DNA of 64,000 nucleotides from Martelella alba (GCF_005217455.1 NZ_SZPQ01000001.1:62001-126000); one strand, 5' to 3'; shown: positions 17,878-30,474, counted from the stretch's first letter. Notes: generated by a model from the sequence alone, not told the origin. A program made the numbers and translations.

Positions 17878-19752
17878 ATGCCGATTCAGGTTTTGCCGCC
17901 GCAGCTTGCCAACCAGATCGCCGCCGGCGAGGTGGTCGAGCGGCCCGCGTCGGTGGTGAAGGAACTGGTGGAAAACAGCCTGGACGCCGGAGCCACGCGT
18001 ATCGATATCGATATCGAACGGGCCGGCAGCCGGCTTATCCGCATTCGCGATAATGGCTGCGGCATCGGCAAAAACGAACTGTGTCTGGCGCTGGCCCGCC
18101 ACGCCACCAGCAAGATAGCCACCCTGGACGATCTGGAGTCCATTATCAGTATGGGGTTTAGGGGCGAGGCGCTGGCCAGCATCAGCGCGGTCTCGCGCCT
18201 GACCCTGACGTCGCGTACCGAGGGGCAGAGCGAAGCCTGGCAGGCCTACGCCGAGGGACGGGATATGGCGGTGGCCGTTAAACCGGCGGCGCATCCGGTG
18301 GGGTCCACGGTAGAGGTGCTGGATCTCTTCTATAATACGCCGGCCCGCCGTAAATTCATGCGTACCGATAAAACCGAATTCGCGCATATCGACGAGGTGG
18401 TAAAACGGATCGCGCTGGCGCGTTTCGATGTCGCCTTCACGTTACAGCACAATGGCAAACAGGTACGCCATTATCGTTCCGCCACCGAGCCGTCCCAATA
18501 TGCGCGGCGTCTCGGCAACTTGTGCGGCGCGGCATTCGTCGAGCGGGCGCTTGAAGTGTCCTGGCAACATGGCGATCTGGCTATTCACGGCTGGGTGGCC
18601 GATCCCTCCGTGGACGGCGATTTGCCGGAGATGCAGTTTTGCTACGTCAACCGGCGCATCATGCGGGATAAACTGATTATCCACGCCGTCCGTCAGGCCT
18701 GCGAGGAACGTTTGCCCGACGGCCGGCCGCCGGCCTTCATTCTTTATCTTGAAGTCGATCCCCGCGAAGTGGACGTCAATGTCCATCCCGCCAAGCAGGA
18801 AGTCCGCTTTCATCAATCACGGCTGGTGCATGATTTTATCTATCAGGCGGTCGTGGCCGTCTTGCAGCAGGCCGGCCGGCCGGAGTTGCCCATGGCCGAC
18901 GCCCCGCCCGCGCATTATGCCGCCGAAAACCGCGCGGCGGCGGGAAAAAATCTTTTCGATCAGCCGCCGAAGCTGTCCTCGCCGCCGATTCCCGGCGACG
19001 GGGGGACACCCTCGCGCCGCAGCGAATGGCAGACGGGCCGGGCGCGGGAATCGGCCGGCGCCTACACGCCCGCGGAAGGCTTTCGCAAAACGGAAGGGGA
19101 ACTCTACCGGCAATTGATGCAGACCGCGCCAGACGATGGCGCATTACCAGTGGCCGCGGCCGAAGAACCCGCGGGCGAGCCGGCGCCGACCGATGTTCCC
19201 GCGGGGTTCGGCCGGGTACTGGCCATCTATCCGCCCTGCTACGCGCTGGCGGAATATCGCCGCCGTTTGGCGCTGATTTCCCTGCCGGCGGCCGAACGAT
19301 GCCTTAAACAACGGCAATTGACGCCCGAAGGCGGCGCGCAGCGCTCCCAACCGTTGCTGATTCCGCTGCGTCTGACGTTGCGGGATGCCGAGGTCGAAGC
19401 GTACCGGCGCTATCAGCCCTTGCTTGAGCAAATGGGCGTTCGATTGCAGCTAAACCAACGGCAAGGCACACTTAATGGCGTACCTTTACCATTACGCCAA
19501 CAAAATTTACAAAACTTGATTCCTGAACTGTTAGGCTATCTGGCAGAGACCGAAGCGGCGACATGTCATGAGATTGCTGAATGGATTGCCCGCCAGTCAG
19601 ACAGCGAGCAGCGTGCGTGGAGCCTTTCCCAAGCGATACAACTCCTTGCCGAGGTAGAACGGCTGTGTCCGCAGTGGGTGAAAACCCCTCCCGACGGACT
19701 GCTGGTTATGCTCGACCTTGAGGCCGCTATCGAGGCCCTGAATCATGACTGA
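17878..19752 (+). CDS. mutL: DNA mismatch repair protein MutL
   Basis: The GHKL ATPase that links MutS mismatch recognition to MutH nicking and UvrD. It has 624 residues. The N-terminal ATPase has the motifs [23 protein letters not shown] and [12 protein letters not shown]; the transducer domain contains [14 protein letters not shown] variable Pro/Ala-rich linker (about 335-430) precedes the C-terminal dimerisation domain, which ends [12 protein letters not shown]. It lacks the endonuclease DQHAxEER motif, as expected for a species with MutH. It overlaps miaA by eight bases. Confidence 0.97.
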   Translation: MPIQVLPPQLANQIAAGEVVERPASVVKELVENSLDAGATRIDIDIERAGSRLIRIRDNGCGIGKNELCLALARHATSKIATLDDLESIISMGFRGEALASISAVSRLTLTSRTEGQSEAWQAYAEGRDMAVAVKPAAHPVGSTVEVLDLFYNTPARRKFMRTDKTEFAHIDEVVKRIALARFDVAFTLQHNGKQVRHYRSATEPSQYARRLGNLCGAAFVERALEVSWQHGDLAIHGWVADPSVDGDLPEMQFCYVNRRIMRDKLIIHAVRQACEERLPDGRPPAFILYLEVDPREVDVNVHPAKQEVRFHQSRLVHDFIYQAVVAVLQQAGRPELPMADAPPAHYAAENRAAAGKNLFDQPPKLSSPPIPGDGGTPSRRSEWQTGRARESAGAYTPAEGFRKTEGELYRQLMQTAPDDGALPVAAAEEPAGEPAPTDVPAGFGRVLAIYPPCYALAEYRRRLALISLPAAERCLKQRQLTPEGGAQRSQPLLIPLRLTLRDAEVEAYRRYQPLLEQMGVRLQLNQRQGTLNGVPLPLRQQNLQNLIPELLGYLAETEAATCHEIAEWIARQSDSEQRAWSLSQAIQLLAEVERLCPQWVKTPPDGLLVMLDLEAAIEALNHD

Positions 19753-20686
19753 AAATGTTCGCCAGGATTTGCCCCCGGCTATCTTTCTGATGGGGCCGAC
19801 CGCATCGGGTAAAACCGGACTGGCCATCGCGTTGCGCCAGCGGTTGTCGGTGGACATCATCAGCGTGGATTCGGCGCTTGTTTACCGCGGCATGGATATC
19901 GGCACGGCCAAACCCGGTAAAGAGGAACTTGCCGCGGCGCCGCACCGGCTTATCGATATTCGCGAACCGGAAGAAACCTACTCGGCGGCGGATTTTAGCC
20001 GCGATGCGCTGGCCGCCATGGCGGAGATCACCGCATCGGGACGTGTGCCGCTGCTGGTGGGCGGCACGATGCTTTACTTCAAGGCGCTCCTGGAGGGATT
20101 ATCCCCCTTGCCCCCGGCGAACCCTGAAGTACGCGAACGCATCCTGCGGGAGGCGGAGTCTAAGGGATGGGATGAACTTCATCGGCAGTTATATGTCGTT
20201 GATCCCGCGTCGGCGATTCGTATTCATCCGAATGATCCCCAGAGACTCTCCAGAGCACTGGAAGTTTTTTTCGTTTCAGGTAAAACTCTAACAGAACTGA
20301 CGAAAACTTCTGGCGAAGCTTTGCCTTACCGTGTTCATCAGTTCGCGATAGCACCGGAAAATCGCCAACTGCTGCACCAACGTATCGAACAGCGCTTTCG
20401 TCAGATGTTGGCGGCCGGTTTCGAGCAGGAAGTCCGGCGGCTTTTCGCGCGCAAGGGCTTGCATACGGATTTGCCGTCCATGCGCAGCGTCGGTTATCGC
20501 CAGATGTGGTCATACTTGTCAGGTGAAATCGATTACGATGAAATGATTTTCCGCGGGATTTGCGCAACCCGGCAGCTCGCCAAGCGCCAGATGACCTGGC
20601 TGCGCGGCTGGCCCTCGGTTCACTGGCTCGATAGCGACAAGCCCCAGGCCGCCCTGGACAGGGTATTACAGGTTGTTGGTGCATAG
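19745..20686 (+). CDS. miaA: tRNA dimethylallyltransferase
   Basis: Transfers an isopentenyl group from dimethylallyl diphosphate to A37 of UNN-reading tRNAs. It has 313 residues with the P-loop [15 protein letters not shown] near residue 17, [34 protein letters not shown] and [14 protein letters not shown] at the C-terminal side. It begins inside the end of mutL. In E. coli, hfq promoters lie within miaA; I could not place them here. Confidence 0.97.
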   Translation: MTENVRQDLPPAIFLMGPTASGKTGLAIALRQRLSVDIISVDSALVYRGMDIGTAKPGKEELAAAPHRLIDIREPEETYSAADFSRDALAAMAEITASGRVPLLVGGTMLYFKALLEGLSPLPPANPEVRERILREAESKGWDELHRQLYVVDPASAIRIHPNDPQRLSRALEVFFVSGKTLTELTKTSGEALPYRVHQFAIAPENRQLLHQRIEQRFRQMLAAGFEQEVRRLFARKGLHTDLPSMRSVGYRQMWSYLSGEIDYDEMIFRGICATRQLAKRQMTWLRGWPSVHWLDSDKPQAALDRVLQVVGA

Positions 20687-20796
20687 GTTGGTTGATTGTG
20701 TACAATTGGTAAGTACTGAACGCGCTTTTTTTACATCGTTTATTTTGAGCCACATGGTTCTTGTTACAAACTACAAGCACATAAGGAAAAGATAGA

Positions 20797-21108
20797 ATGG
20801 CTAAGGGGCAATCTTTGCAAGATCCGTTCCTGAACGCATTGCGTCGGGAGAGGGTTCCGGTTTCTATTTATTTGGTGAATGGTATTAAATTACAGGGCCA
20901 GATTGAGTCGTTTGACCAATTTGTCATTTTGTTGAAAAACACGGTGAGCCAGATGGTTTATAAGCACGCTATCTCCACGGTAGTACCGTCGCGCGCAGTA
21001 TCGCATCACAATAACAATCCGGCCGGCGGCGGTGGTTCCAGCAATTACCATCATGGCGGCAATCCGGCAGCGCCTCAGACGCCACAGGAAAGCGACGACG
21101 TCGAATAA
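20797..21108 (+). CDS. hfq: RNA chaperone Hfq
   Basis: A hexameric Sm-like chaperone that pairs small RNAs with mRNAs. It has 103 residues. The conserved core [35 protein letters not shown] and [12 protein letters not shown] is identical or nearly so to E. coli. The disordered tail rich in Asn, Gly and His ends in the acidic QESDDVE typical of enterobacteria. AAGGA precedes the ATG. It lies 110 bases after miaA and 93 bases before hflX. Confidence 0.99.
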   Translation: MAKGQSLQDPFLNALRRERVPVSIYLVNGIKLQGQIESFDQFVILLKNTVSQMVYKHAISTVVPSRAVSHHNNNPAGGGGSSNYHHGGNPAAPQTPQESDDVE

Positions 21109-21201
21109 GACGCGTCCGGTTTAATCCATCGCGGTGCTTTGGCGCGTAGTGGCGCCGGGGTACCGTTAACATTGCGGTTTATCCGTTGAGAGGTTTTTCG
21201 C

Positions 21202-22482
21202 TTGTTTGACCGCTACGATACCGGTGAACAGGCCATACTGGTTCACATATTTTTCTCGCAAGACAAAGACATGGAAGATCTGCAAGAGTTTGAATCGCTG
21301 GTGGCTTCCGCCGGAGTAGAGGCTTTGCATGTCATAACCGGAAGCCGCAAGGCTCCGCATCCCAAATATTTTGTCGGAGAGGGAAAAGCGGAAGAGATCG
21401 CCTCGGCGGTCAAAACCAGTGGCGCGTCTGTCATATTGTTCGATCACGCTTTATCCCCGGCCCAGGAACGCAATCTCGAGAGCTTGTGTCAATGTCGGGT
21501 GGTCGATCGCACCGGACTGATTTTGGATATCTTCGCACAGCGCGCCCGTACCCATGAGGGTAAGTTGCAAGTGGAGCTCGCCCAACTGCGCCACCTTGCC
21601 ACACGGCTGGTGCGGGGATGGACTCACCTGGAGCGGCAAAAAGGCGGCATCGGTTTACGCGGTCCGGGCGAAACGCAGCTCGAAACCGACCGGCGCCTGC
21701 TGCGCAACCGCATCACGCTGATTCTGTCCCGGCTGGAGCGGGTGCAAAAGCAGCGGGAGCAAGGGCGGCGCGCCCGTAGTCGCGCCGAGGTGCCCACGGT
21801 ATCGCTGGTGGGGTATACCAATGCGGGCAAATCCACCTTGTTCAACCGTCTGACCCGGGCGGGCGTGTATGCCGCCGATCAATTATTCGCTACCCTGGAC
21901 CCGACCCTGCGGCGAATCGTGGTGGACGATGTCGGCGACACCGTGCTTGCCGATACCGTAGGCTTTATCCGCCATCTGCCCCACGACTTGGTGGCGGCGT
22001 TCAAGGCAACGTTGCAGGAAACCCGCGAGGCCACGCTATTGTTGCATATCATTGACGCCTCCGACGGGCGCAGCCGGGAAAACGTCGCGGCGGTGACCGC
22101 GGTGCTGGCGGAGATCGAAGCGGATGAGGTGCCGGTCCTTGAGGTAATGAATAAAATCGATATGCTGGATGATTTCGTCCCGCGCATTGATCGGGATGAA
22201 AACCAGCGGCCGGTGCGCGTCTGGCTGTCCGCCCAGACCGGCGCTGGCGTTCCGCTGCTTTTTCAAGCGTTGAGCGAGCGTCTCTCAGGTGAAATCGCCC
22301 TGCATGAGCTGCGCTTGCCGCCGCAGGCCGGACGTTTACGCAGCCGTTTTTACCAGCTTCAGGCGATTGAAAAAGAATGGATTGAGGACGATGGCAGCGT
22401 CGGGCTGGTGGTCAGAATGCCCATAATCGACTGGCGTCGCCTTTGCAAACAGGAAAACACGCTGGCGGACTATTTGGTCTGA
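21202..22482 (+). CDS. hflX: ribosome-associated GTPase HflX
   Basis: A GTPase that splits stalled or heat-damaged 70S ribosomes. It has 426 residues, with the HflX N-terminal domain ([13 protein letters not shown]), a coiled linker [18 protein letters not shown], and a G domain with G1 [15 protein letters not shown]3 [13 protein letters not shown] and G4 NKID. The start is TTG at 21202, eight bases after GAGAGG. The resulting N-terminus [15 protein letters not shown] matches E. coli exactly in register, so the rare start is probably real. Confidence 0.96.
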   Translation: MFDRYDTGEQAILVHIFFSQDKDMEDLQEFESLVASAGVEALHVITGSRKAPHPKYFVGEGKAEEIASAVKTSGASVILFDHALSPAQERNLESLCQCRVVDRTGLILDIFAQRARTHEGKLQVELAQLRHLATRLVRGWTHLERQKGGIGLRGPGETQLETDRRLLRNRITLILSRLERVQKQREQGRRARSRAEVPTVSLVGYTNAGKSTLFNRLTRAGVYAADQLFATLDPTLRRIVVDDVGDTVLADTVGFIRHLPHDLVAAFKATLQETREATLLLHIIDASDGRSRENVAAVTAVLAEIEADEVPVLEVMNKIDMLDDFVPRIDRDENQRPVRVWLSAQTGAGVPLLFQALSERLSGEIALHELRLPPQAGRLRSRFYQLQAIEKEWIEDDGSVGLVVRMPIIDWRRLCKQENTLADYLV

Positions 22483-22542
22483 CCGTACTTTGATATTGAA
22501 AGTGAAAGCCTGAAGAAATCACATTAAAAATGGAGCTAATAC

Positions 22543-23799
22543 ATGGCGTGGAATCAGCCCGGTAACAACGGACATGACCGCGACCCGTGGGGGAGCAGCA
22601 ATAACAACAGCGGCAACTCCGGCGGAAATAACAATAAAGGCGGCCGCGAACAAGGGCCGCCCGATCTGGACGATATTTTCCGTAAACTCGGCAAAAAGCT
22701 CAGTGGGTTGGGCGGAGGCGGCAAAAACACCGACGGCGGCAGCAGGGGACCCGCCCATAGCGGACGTTATATCGGACTGGCGGTGGCGGTTCTGGTGATC
22801 ATTTGGGCCGGCAGCGGTTTTTATACCATCAAGGAAGCGGAGCGCGGCGTTGTCACGCGCTTTGGCAAATTCGATCGCCTGGTGCAACCGGGGTTGAACT
22901 GGAAGCCCACCTTCATCGATCATGTGACGCCGGTGAATGTTGAATCGGTTCGCGAGCTGGCCGCCTCGGGCGTCATGCTGACCGCCGATGAGAACGTGGT
23001 GCGGGTGGAAATGAACGTTCAGTACCGCGTTACCGACCCTGAGCGCTACCTCTTCAGCGTCACCAATGCCGACGACAGCCTGCGTCAGGCCACCGACAGC
23101 GCCTTGCGCGGGGTTATCGGCAAGTACACCATGGATCGCATCCTGACGGAAGGCCGAACGGTGGTCCGCAGCGATACCCAGCGGGAGTTGGAAGAGACCA
23201 TTCGGCCCTACGATATGGGCATCACTCTCCTGGATGTCAACTTCCAGACGGCGCGCCCGCCCGATGAAGTGAAAGCCGCTTTCGATGACGCCATCGCCGC
23301 CCGCGAAAACGAGCAGCAATACATTCGCGAGGCCGAAGCCTACGCCAACGAAGTGCAGCCAAGAGCCAACGGACAGGCGCAACGCATTCTGGAAGAGGCC
23401 CGCGCCTATCAAACGCGTACTGTGCTGGAAGCCCAGGGCGAGGTACAGCGGTTCGCCAAACTGCTGCCCGAATACAAGGCCGCGCCGGAAATCACCCGCC
23501 AGCGTCTGTATATCGATTCGATGGAGCGCCTGCTCAGCCATACGCGTAAAATTCTGGTCAATGAGAAGAATGGCAATAACATCATGGTATTGCCGCTGGA
23601 ACAAATGCTGCGCAATGCCTCGGCGAGCAAAGCGGGTAATAAATCTTCCGCGAACTCTCTCCTGAAACTGCCGCCGTTGTCGACGCCGAGCGCGACCGAA
23701 CCCACGCCGTCCTCCGATACCGGCAGCGCCGGCTCCGTCATGGACCAGCGCAGGGCCAACGCCCAGCGCGACGACACCACTCGCGTAGGGAGGGAATAA
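22543..23799 (+). CDS. hflK: HflK, FtsH-modulating SPFH membrane protein
   Basis: With HflC it builds the large periplasmic cage around FtsH and modulates its proteolysis. It has 418 residues: a Gly/Asn-rich cytoplasmic N-terminus (NNNSGNSGGNNNKGG), one transmembrane helix near 78-98 (IGLAVAVLVIIWAGSGFY), an SPFH/band-7 domain starting IKEAERGVVTRFGKF, and an Ala/Glu-rich coiled coil. A proline/serine-rich tail follows. It ends three bases before hflC. Confidence 0.97.
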   Translation: MAWNQPGNNGHDRDPWGSSNNNSGNSGGNNNKGGREQGPPDLDDIFRKLGKKLSGLGGGGKNTDGGSRGPAHSGRYIGLAVAVLVIIWAGSGFYTIKEAERGVVTRFGKFDRLVQPGLNWKPTFIDHVTPVNVESVRELAASGVMLTADENVVRVEMNVQYRVTDPERYLFSVTNADDSLRQATDSALRGVIGKYTMDRILTEGRTVVRSDTQRELEETIRPYDMGITLLDVNFQTARPPDEVKAAFDDAIAARENEQQYIREAEAYANEVQPRANGQAQRILEEARAYQTRTVLEAQGEVQRFAKLLPEYKAAPEITRQRLYIDSMERLLSHTRKILVNEKNGNNIMVLPLEQMLRNASASKAGNKSSANSLLKLPPLSTPSATEPTPSSDTGSAGSVMDQRRANAQRDDTTRVGRE

Positions 23800-23802
23800 C
23801 CG

Positions 23803-24822
23803 ATGCGCAAGTCAATCATTTTCATTCTCGTCGTGGTGGCGTTGGCGCTGTATGCATCGATGTTCGTCGTACAAGAAGGCCAGCGCGGCATCGTACTGCG
23901 TTTTGGCAAAGTGCTGCGCGACAGTGACAACAAGCCGGAAATCTTCAATCCCGGCCTGCACTTCAAAATTCCGTTCATCGAAACGGTGAAAACCCTGGAT
24001 GCGCGGATTCAAACCATGGAAAACCAGGCCGACCGGTTTGTGACCATGGAGAAAAAGGACCTGATCGTCGATTCCTATATCAAATGGCGTATCAGTGATT
24101 TCAGCCGTTATTACCTGGCGACCGGCGGCGGCGACATCTCCCAGGCGGAAGTGCTGCTTAAGCGCAAATTCAGCGACCGGCTGCGTTCCGAGATAGGCCG
24201 CCTTGACGTGCAGGGCATCGTTACCGATTCGCGCAACCGTCTGATGACCGATGTCCGCCAGGCGCTGAATACCGGCACCAGCGGCGAAGCGGAAACCTCG
24301 GCGGCGGATAGCGCCATCGCGTCGGCGGCGGCCCGGGTTGAAAAGGAAACCCATGGCGCCCAGCCGGCGGTGAATCCCAACAGTATGGCGGCCCTGGGCA
24401 TTGAGGTCGTGGATGTGCGGATAAAGCAGATCAGTTTGCCGGCGGAGGTGTCCGACGCCATCTACCAACGCATGCGCGCCGAGCGCGAGGCGGTAGCCCG
24501 TCGTCATCGCTCGCAGGGGCAAGAGCAGGCGGAAAAGCTGCGGGCGGCGGCCGATTATGAGGTCACGCGCACGTTGGCGGAAGCGCAGCGCACGGCGCTC
24601 ATCATCCGCGGCCAAGCCGACGCGGAAACCGCGCAACTGTATGCCAACGCCTTTGGCGCGGATCCGGCGTTCTTTACCTTTATCCGCAGCCTGCGGGCGT
24701 ATGAAAACAGCTTTAGCAGCGGTAACGACATCATGGTGCTCAGTCCCGACAGCGATTTCTTCCGTTATATGAAGTCGCCGGACGCCACAAGTCCCGCCGC
24801 TCCTCCCGCCGCCCGTCACTGA
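23803..24822 (+). CDS. hflC: HflC, FtsH-modulating SPFH membrane protein
   Basis: Partner of HflK. It has 339 residues, with an N-terminal membrane anchor (SIIFILVVVALALYASMFVV), a band-7 domain (VVQEGQRGIVLRFGKVL) and a helical region with AEREAVARRHRSQGQEQAEK. An insert with Ala/Ser-rich sequence (SGEAETSAADSAIASAAARV) makes it a few residues longer than E. coli HflC. Its ribosome site GGGAGG lies in the end of hflK. A strong terminator follows. Confidence 0.97.
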   Translation: MRKSIIFILVVVALALYASMFVVQEGQRGIVLRFGKVLRDSDNKPEIFNPGLHFKIPFIETVKTLDARIQTMENQADRFVTMEKKDLIVDSYIKWRISDFSRYYLATGGGDISQAEVLLKRKFSDRLRSEIGRLDVQGIVTDSRNRLMTDVRQALNTGTSGEAETSAADSAIASAAARVEKETHGAQPAVNPNSMAALGIEVVDVRIKQISLPAEVSDAIYQRMRAEREAVARRHRSQGQEQAEKLRAAADYEVTRTLAEAQRTALIIRGQADAETAQLYANAFGADPAFFTFIRSLRAYENSFSSGNDIMVLSPDSDFFRYMKSPDATSPAAPPAARH

Positions 24823-24841
24823 CGGCGGGGAAACGCTTCTC

Positions 24842-24867
24842 AAGGCCCGTTGATGCGGGCCTTTTTT
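24842..24867 (+). terminator. rho-independent terminator after hflC
   Basis: AAGGCCCG-TTGATG-CGGGCCTT followed by TTTT closes the hfq-hflX-hflK-hflC run. It lies only 10 bases before yjeT, so yjeT depends on read-through or its own promoter. Confidence 0.9.
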
Positions 24868-24877
24868 CGAGGTAAAC

Positions 24878-25078
24878 ATGAATCCGACAATCTGGATGGC
24901 TTTGGGGCTGGTGTTGGTTCTCGAAGGATTGGGGCCGATGCTGTTTCCCACGGCCTGGCGCAAAATGATTGGCGCCATTGCGATGCTGCCTGACAAATTG
25001 CTGCGTCGTTTCGGCGGCGGCCTGGTGGTGGCCGGCGGCGTCATCTACTACATGTTGCGAAGCAGAATGGGAGGATGA
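24878..25078 (+). CDS. yjeT: small membrane protein YjeT (DUF2065)
   Basis: A 66-residue protein with two membrane helices (IWMALGLVLVLEGLGPMLF and LVVAGGVIYYMLR) around KMIGAIAMLPDKLLRRFGG. It belongs to the DUF2065 family at the same place between hflC and purA in E. coli. GAGG stands before the ATG. Its function is not established. Confidence 0.92.
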   Translation: MNPTIWMALGLVLVLEGLGPMLFPTAWRKMIGAIAMLPDKLLRRFGGGLVVAGGVIYYMLRSRMGG

Positions 25079-25119
25079 TCGCAGTGCCGAAAAACAATGC
25101 AGTTTGCTGTTAAAAAGTA

Positions 25120-25148
25120 CTGAAAGCCTCAGACTGAGATGGTAGAAT
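25120..25148 (+). promoter_or_regulatory. probable sigma-70 promoter of purA
   Basis: CTGAAA, a 17-base spacer and TAGAAT lie 30-60 bases before the purA start. Four of six and five of six bases match the consensus. I saw no clear PurR box. Confidence 0.5.
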
Positions 25149-25175
25149 CCATTTTTAAGCAACCTGGTATAGTGA

Positions 25176-26477
<1,302 letters not shown>

Positions 26478-26794
26478 TTCGATGCAAAAGGCCTGTTTCT
26501 GAAAAATGTCATAAACCGGGCAAAGCTCGGTTTATGATTAAATATCAATGAGTTAATTTGATTCACGTCTCTTTCCCCCACCGCCGGGCCTCAAGTCATA
26601 TAGCCTGTTCCTTTCCTAAAGGTTACTCTTATTGCATCTGTTCTTATCCGCAGCAGGGGACTCATCGTGTCCCTGATAAGCGGAGGGGGCGCGTCATGAA
26701 TCTGCGGCCCTCATCTCTTGCAAAGAGGCAGCGTGAAGTATGACGGAGATATCCTCGGTATGGCGGCCGGTTTTAGACAATGGAGGTAGCGTTA
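26478..26794. other. purA-rnr intergenic region lacking nsrR
   Basis: In E. coli the nitric-oxide repressor gene nsrR (about 141 codons) lies here. This 317-base gap has no NsrR-like reading in any frame. It holds a strong hairpin (26507-26536) and a nested dyad at 26643-26680 (CTTATC...GATAAG enclosing GGGAC-TCATCGT-GTCCC) upstream of the rnr ribosome site. Confidence 0.6.
26507..26536 (+). terminator. hairpin after purA, no U-tract
   Basis: CATAAACCGGGC-AAA-GCTCGGTTTATG forms a 12-base-pair stem with one G-U pair. It is followed by ATTAAATA, not by a T-run, so it may stabilise the purA 3' end or terminate weakly. Confidence 0.5.
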
Positions 26795-29269
26795 ATGTCT
26801 CAAGATCCTTTTCTTGAACGCGAGGCGGAAAAGTATGAGTTTCCCGTGCCAAGCCGGGAATATATTCTGGCCCAACTGGCCGAAAGGGAGACGCCGGTCA
26901 GTCGCGAAGAGCTGGCCAGAGACCTGGGGATCACCGGGGAGGATCAATTGGAGGGGTTCCGTCGTCGCTTGCGTGCCATGGAGCGTGACGGCCAGCTTGT
27001 CTTTACCCGGCGGCAATGCTATGCCCTCCCTGAGCGGCTGGACTTGCTGCGCGGTACGGTGATAGGCCATCGCGACGGATTCGGCTTCTTACGGGTCGAG
27101 GGTCGCAAAGACGACCTTTATCTCTCCGCCGAACAAATGAAAATGGCGATTCACGGCGACATCGTATTGGCGCAGCCCCTGGGCGCCGATCGCAAAGGTC
27201 GGCGGGAGGCCCGGATTGTCCGGGTGCTGGTGCCGAAAACCAGCCAGATTGTCGGCCGGTTCTTCACTGACGCCGGCAGTGCGTTTGTGGCGCCGGACGA
27301 TAGCCGGCTGAGTTTCGATATTCTTATTCCACCGGAAAACACCTTAAGCGCCAGGATGGGGTCGGTGGTGGTGGTAGAACTGACCCAGCGTCCCACCCGG
27401 CGCACTAAAGCGATAGGCCAGGTGGTGGAAGTGCTGGGCGAAAATATGGGCACCGGCATGGCGGTGGATATCGCTCTGCGATCCCACGATATTCCCTATG
27501 TCTGGCCGCCGGAGGTAGAAAGTCAGACGGCCGGCCTGAAAGAAGACGTGCCAGCGGGCGCGTTGCAAGGGCGGGTGGATTTGCGGCCGTTGCCGCTGAT
27601 GACCATCGACGGCGAAGATGCGCGGGATTTCGACGATGCGGTTTTTTGCGAAAGAAAACGCGGCGGCGGGTGGCGCCTTTGGGTTGCCATCGCTGATGTC
27701 AGCTATTATGTCCGTCCCGGCGAGCCCCTGGACAAAGAAGCCCGCAGCCGGGGGACCTCGGTCTACTTTCCGTCGCAAGTTATCCCGATGCTGCCGGAAG
27801 TGTTATCCAACGGGCTATGTTCGCTCAACCCCCAGGTGGATCGCCTGTGCATGGTATGTGAAATGACGGTTTCCGCCCAGGGACGGTTGTCTTCCTATAA
27901 ATTTTACGAAGCGGTGATGAATTCGCACGCCCGGCTGACCTATAACAAGGTCTGGCAGATCCTGCAAGGCGATCAGGCATTGCGCGAGCAGTATTCGCCG
28001 CTGGTCAAGCCGTTGCAGACCCTGCATGAAATGTACCGGACGCTGGACCAGGCCCGTATGCAGCGTGGCGGCATCGCTTTTGAAACCGAGGAAGCCAAAT
28101 TTGTCTTTAATGCCGATCGACGTATCGAGCGCATAGAGCCGGTGGTGCGCAACGACGCCCATAAGCTGATTGAAGAATGCATGATACTGGCCAACATCGC
28201 CGCGGCGCGATTTGTGGAAAAAAACCAGGAACCGGCGCTTTACCGTATCCATGACCGGCCAAGCGACGATCATATCACCGCGTTGCGCAGCGTGCTGGGC
28301 GAACTGGGGCTGGTCCTGGGCGGCGGCGCCAAACCGGATCCGAAGGATTATGCCGAGCTGATGAACCGTATTGCCGGCCGGCCGGATCATGAGATGCTGC
28401 AAACCATGCTGCTGCGTTCGATGAAGCAGGCGGTATATGATCCTGAGAATCGTGGCCATTTCGGGTTGGCGCTGCAAGCTTACGCCCATTTCACCTCGCC
28501 TATCAGGCGCTATCCGGATCTGTCTTTACACCGGGGCATTAAATACATCCTGGCAAAACGAGAGGGCGAAGTCGAAGGCGAAGGCCGCGCCACGCCTACC
28601 GGAGGTTGGCACAGCGACATGGCGGAAATGCTGCAACTGGGTCAGCATTGCTCCTTATGTGAGCGGCGGGCCGACGAAGCGACTCGGGACGTGGCCGATT
28701 GGCTTAAATGCGACTTCATGCAGGATCATGTGGGAGGAAAATTCAGCGGTATCATTTCCAGTGTGACCGGATTCGGCTTTTTTGTCCGTCTGAACGATTT
28801 GTTTATCGATGGCCTGGTGCATGTGTCTTCACTGGACAACGATTATTATCGTTATGACAATATCGGTCAGCGGTTGATCGGCGAGTCCGGCGGCCGGGTC
28901 TACCGTCTGGGCGATGTCGTGGAAATCCGGGTTGAAGCGGTACACATGGATGAACGGAAAATCGACTTTTCCCTGATTTCCAGCCGGCGCCAGCCGAGGG
29001 GCGCTGGCAAGACCGATCGTCGCCGGGAAGCGCTGTCGGCCCGAGGCGCGGAGGGCGGCGATAAGAAACCGCGTCGGCGGCGTTCGGCAAAACAGGCGGG
29101 TAATTTCGAACCGGACAGCGCCTTTCGGGATGGCGAGCGCGCCGAAAGCAAAGCCAAGTCGGGTAAATCCAAAGGCAGAAAGAACAAAAAACATGCCGCA
29201 GCGGACAACGCGGCTTCGGCCAAGCCGAAACGCAGCCGGAAAAAAGCCGCCGCCGAGCAAAAGGGCTGA
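26795..29269 (+). CDS. rnr: ribonuclease R
   Basis: A processive 3'-5' exoribonuclease that digests structured RNA and aids trans-translation. It has 824 residues. An N-terminal helix-turn-helix region is followed by cold-shock domains, the RNB catalytic domain ([17 protein letters not shown] near residue 275 holds the metal-binding Asp residues), an S1 domain ([19 protein letters not shown]) and a long Lys/Arg-rich tail. I chose the ATG at 26795 ([10 protein letters not shown]), with GGAGG seven bases upstream; the frame opens five codons earlier. Confidence 0.97.
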   Translation: MSQDPFLEREAEKYEFPVPSREYILAQLAERETPVSREELARDLGITGEDQLEGFRRRLRAMERDGQLVFTRRQCYALPERLDLLRGTVIGHRDGFGFLRVEGRKDDLYLSAEQMKMAIHGDIVLAQPLGADRKGRREARIVRVLVPKTSQIVGRFFTDAGSAFVAPDDSRLSFDILIPPENTLSARMGSVVVVELTQRPTRRTKAIGQVVEVLGENMGTGMAVDIALRSHDIPYVWPPEVESQTAGLKEDVPAGALQGRVDLRPLPLMTIDGEDARDFDDAVFCERKRGGGWRLWVAIADVSYYVRPGEPLDKEARSRGTSVYFPSQVIPMLPEVLSNGLCSLNPQVDRLCMVCEMTVSAQGRLSSYKFYEAVMNSHARLTYNKVWQILQGDQALREQYSPLVKPLQTLHEMYRTLDQARMQRGGIAFETEEAKFVFNADRRIERIEPVVRNDAHKLIEECMILANIAAARFVEKNQEPALYRIHDRPSDDHITALRSVLGELGLVLGGGAKPDPKDYAELMNRIAGRPDHEMLQTMLLRSMKQAVYDPENRGHFGLALQAYAHFTSPIRRYPDLSLHRGIKYILAKREGEVEGEGRATPTGGWHSDMAEMLQLGQHCSLCERRADEATRDVADWLKCDFMQDHVGGKFSGIISSVTGFGFFVRLNDLFIDGLVHVSSLDNDYYRYDNIGQRLIGESGGRVYRLGDVVEIRVEAVHMDERKIDFSLISSRRQPRGAGKTDRRREALSARGAEGGDKKPRRRRSAKQAGNFEPDSAFRDGERAESKAKSGKSKGRKNKKHAAADNAASAKPKRSRKKAAAEQKG

Positions 29270-29355
29270 CGTCCGACGGTTTGGCGGCGTTATTGTCCGG
29301 TACGCGGCGGGACAGGTTAACGCGGGCGTTTGGCCCGCCGGGAATATGTTAATAC

Positions 29356-30093
29356 ATGAGCGAAATCATCTACGGTATCCATGCCGTTACAGCATTGCTA
29401 CAACGCGATCCGCAGCGTTTTCTGGATGTGTATATCATCAAAGGCCGGGATGATCGCCGGTTGCACAATCTGGTGACTGAATTGGAGGCGGCCGGCATCC
29501 CTGTGCAGGTTGCCAATCGTCAGTTTCTCGACCAAAAAGTCGAAGGCGAGGTCCATCAAGGGATCGTGGCGCGCATCAAAGAAGGCCGGCAATATCAGGA
29601 AAACGATCTCGCCGGTTTACTGGAACGGCTGACCAGCCCACTCTTGCTCGTGCTGGACGGCGTTACCGACCCCCATAACCTGGGGGCCTGTCTGCGCAGC
29701 GCCGACGCCGCCGGCGTCGATGCGGTCATTGTGCCGCGGGATCGCTCGGCCCCCCTGAGCGCCATCGCCCGCAAAGTGGCCAGCGGCGCGGCGGAGAATG
29801 TGCCGCTTATCCGGGTGACTAACCTGGCGCGCACCCTGCGATTGCTGCAACAGTACCGGATTTGGATTCTGGGTACGGCGGGAGAGGCGGATCATACCCT
29901 CTATCAAAGTCAACTGACGGGGCCGCTGGCGTTGGTCATGGGCGCCGAAGGCGAGGGAATGCGCCGGCTGACCCGCGAACATTGCGATGAACTGGTCAGT
30001 ATCCCGATGGCGGGTACGGTCTCCTCGCTGAATGTCTCGGTGGCCGCCGGCGTATGCCTGTTCGAGGCGGTCAGGCAACGGCAAGCGGTCTAA
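29356..30093 (+). CDS. rlmB: 23S rRNA (guanosine-2'-O)-methyltransferase RlmB
   Basis: Methylates the ribose of G2251 in the peptidyl-transferase P loop of 23S rRNA. It has 245 residues: an N-terminal substrate-binding domain ([16 protein letters not shown]) and a SpoU domain with the deep trefoil knot. SpoU motifs are [33 protein letters not shown] and [17 protein letters not shown]. It follows rnr as in E. coli. Confidence 0.97.
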   Translation: MSEIIYGIHAVTALLQRDPQRFLDVYIIKGRDDRRLHNLVTELEAAGIPVQVANRQFLDQKVEGEVHQGIVARIKEGRQYQENDLAGLLERLTSPLLLVLDGVTDPHNLGACLRSADAAGVDAVIVPRDRSAPLSAIARKVASGAAENVPLIRVTNLARTLRLLQQYRIWILGTAGEADHTLYQSQLTGPLALVMGAEGEGMRRLTREHCDELVSIPMAGTVSSLNVSVAAGVCLFEAVRQRQAV

Positions 30094-30165
30094 AACGCCG
30101 GGTACGAGGCCGTCTTTCGACTTATCGGCGCCGTCGGCCGCGCGATCAGGCCCGGCCAGGCGGCA

Positions 30166-30474
30166 TCAGCGGTACAGGATCGCCTCGGCGCGCCATATCC
30201 CGGGGGTGATCATTTCCGAGAGTGCGATAATCTGGTAGTAAGTGGCATGGCGGGCATTCGCCTGATCGCGTATCGCCTGCTCGACATCCATCGGACTGCC
30301 GCGCTCTTGCGCGGTGACTCGGCCGATAGGCGTCAGCGTGCTGGTCTGGTCGCGCTGGATTTCCTGCGCGTGATCGGCCGGCGGCGGCGGCGGAACCGGT
30401 TTACCCTGCAACACGCTGCATCCGGCCAGGGTCAGCAGCATCAGGGCCAATACCATACGATTAAACGATATCAT
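30166..30474 (-). CDS. bsmA: biofilm/stress lipoprotein BsmA (YjfO), DUF1471-type
   Basis: A small lipoprotein of about 102 residues starting MISFNRMVLALMLLTLAGC, with lipobox LAGC. The rest (HAQEIQRDQTSTLTPIGRV, RGSPMDVEQAIRDQANARHA, YYQIIALSEMITPGIWRAEA) aligns along its length with E. coli BsmA, linked to biofilm and peroxide/acid stress. An upstream extension to 30543 is open but would precede the signal peptide. It converges on rlmB. Confidence 0.85.
   Translation of the reverse strand: MISFNRMVLALMLLTLAGCSVLQGKPVPPPPPADHAQEIQRDQTSTLTPIGRVTAQERGSPMDVEQAIRDQANARHATYYQIIALSEMITPGIWRAEAILYR

Noticed and set aside
22574-22798. Asn/Gly-rich start of hflK as a simple-sequence insertion
   Set aside because: E. 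coli HflK has the same kind of low-complexity N-terminus, so it is normal for the family.
23812-25044. 410-codon frame antisense to hflC and yjeT
   Set aside because: Shadow of conserved genes on the other strand. It crosses a strong terminator and has no domain.
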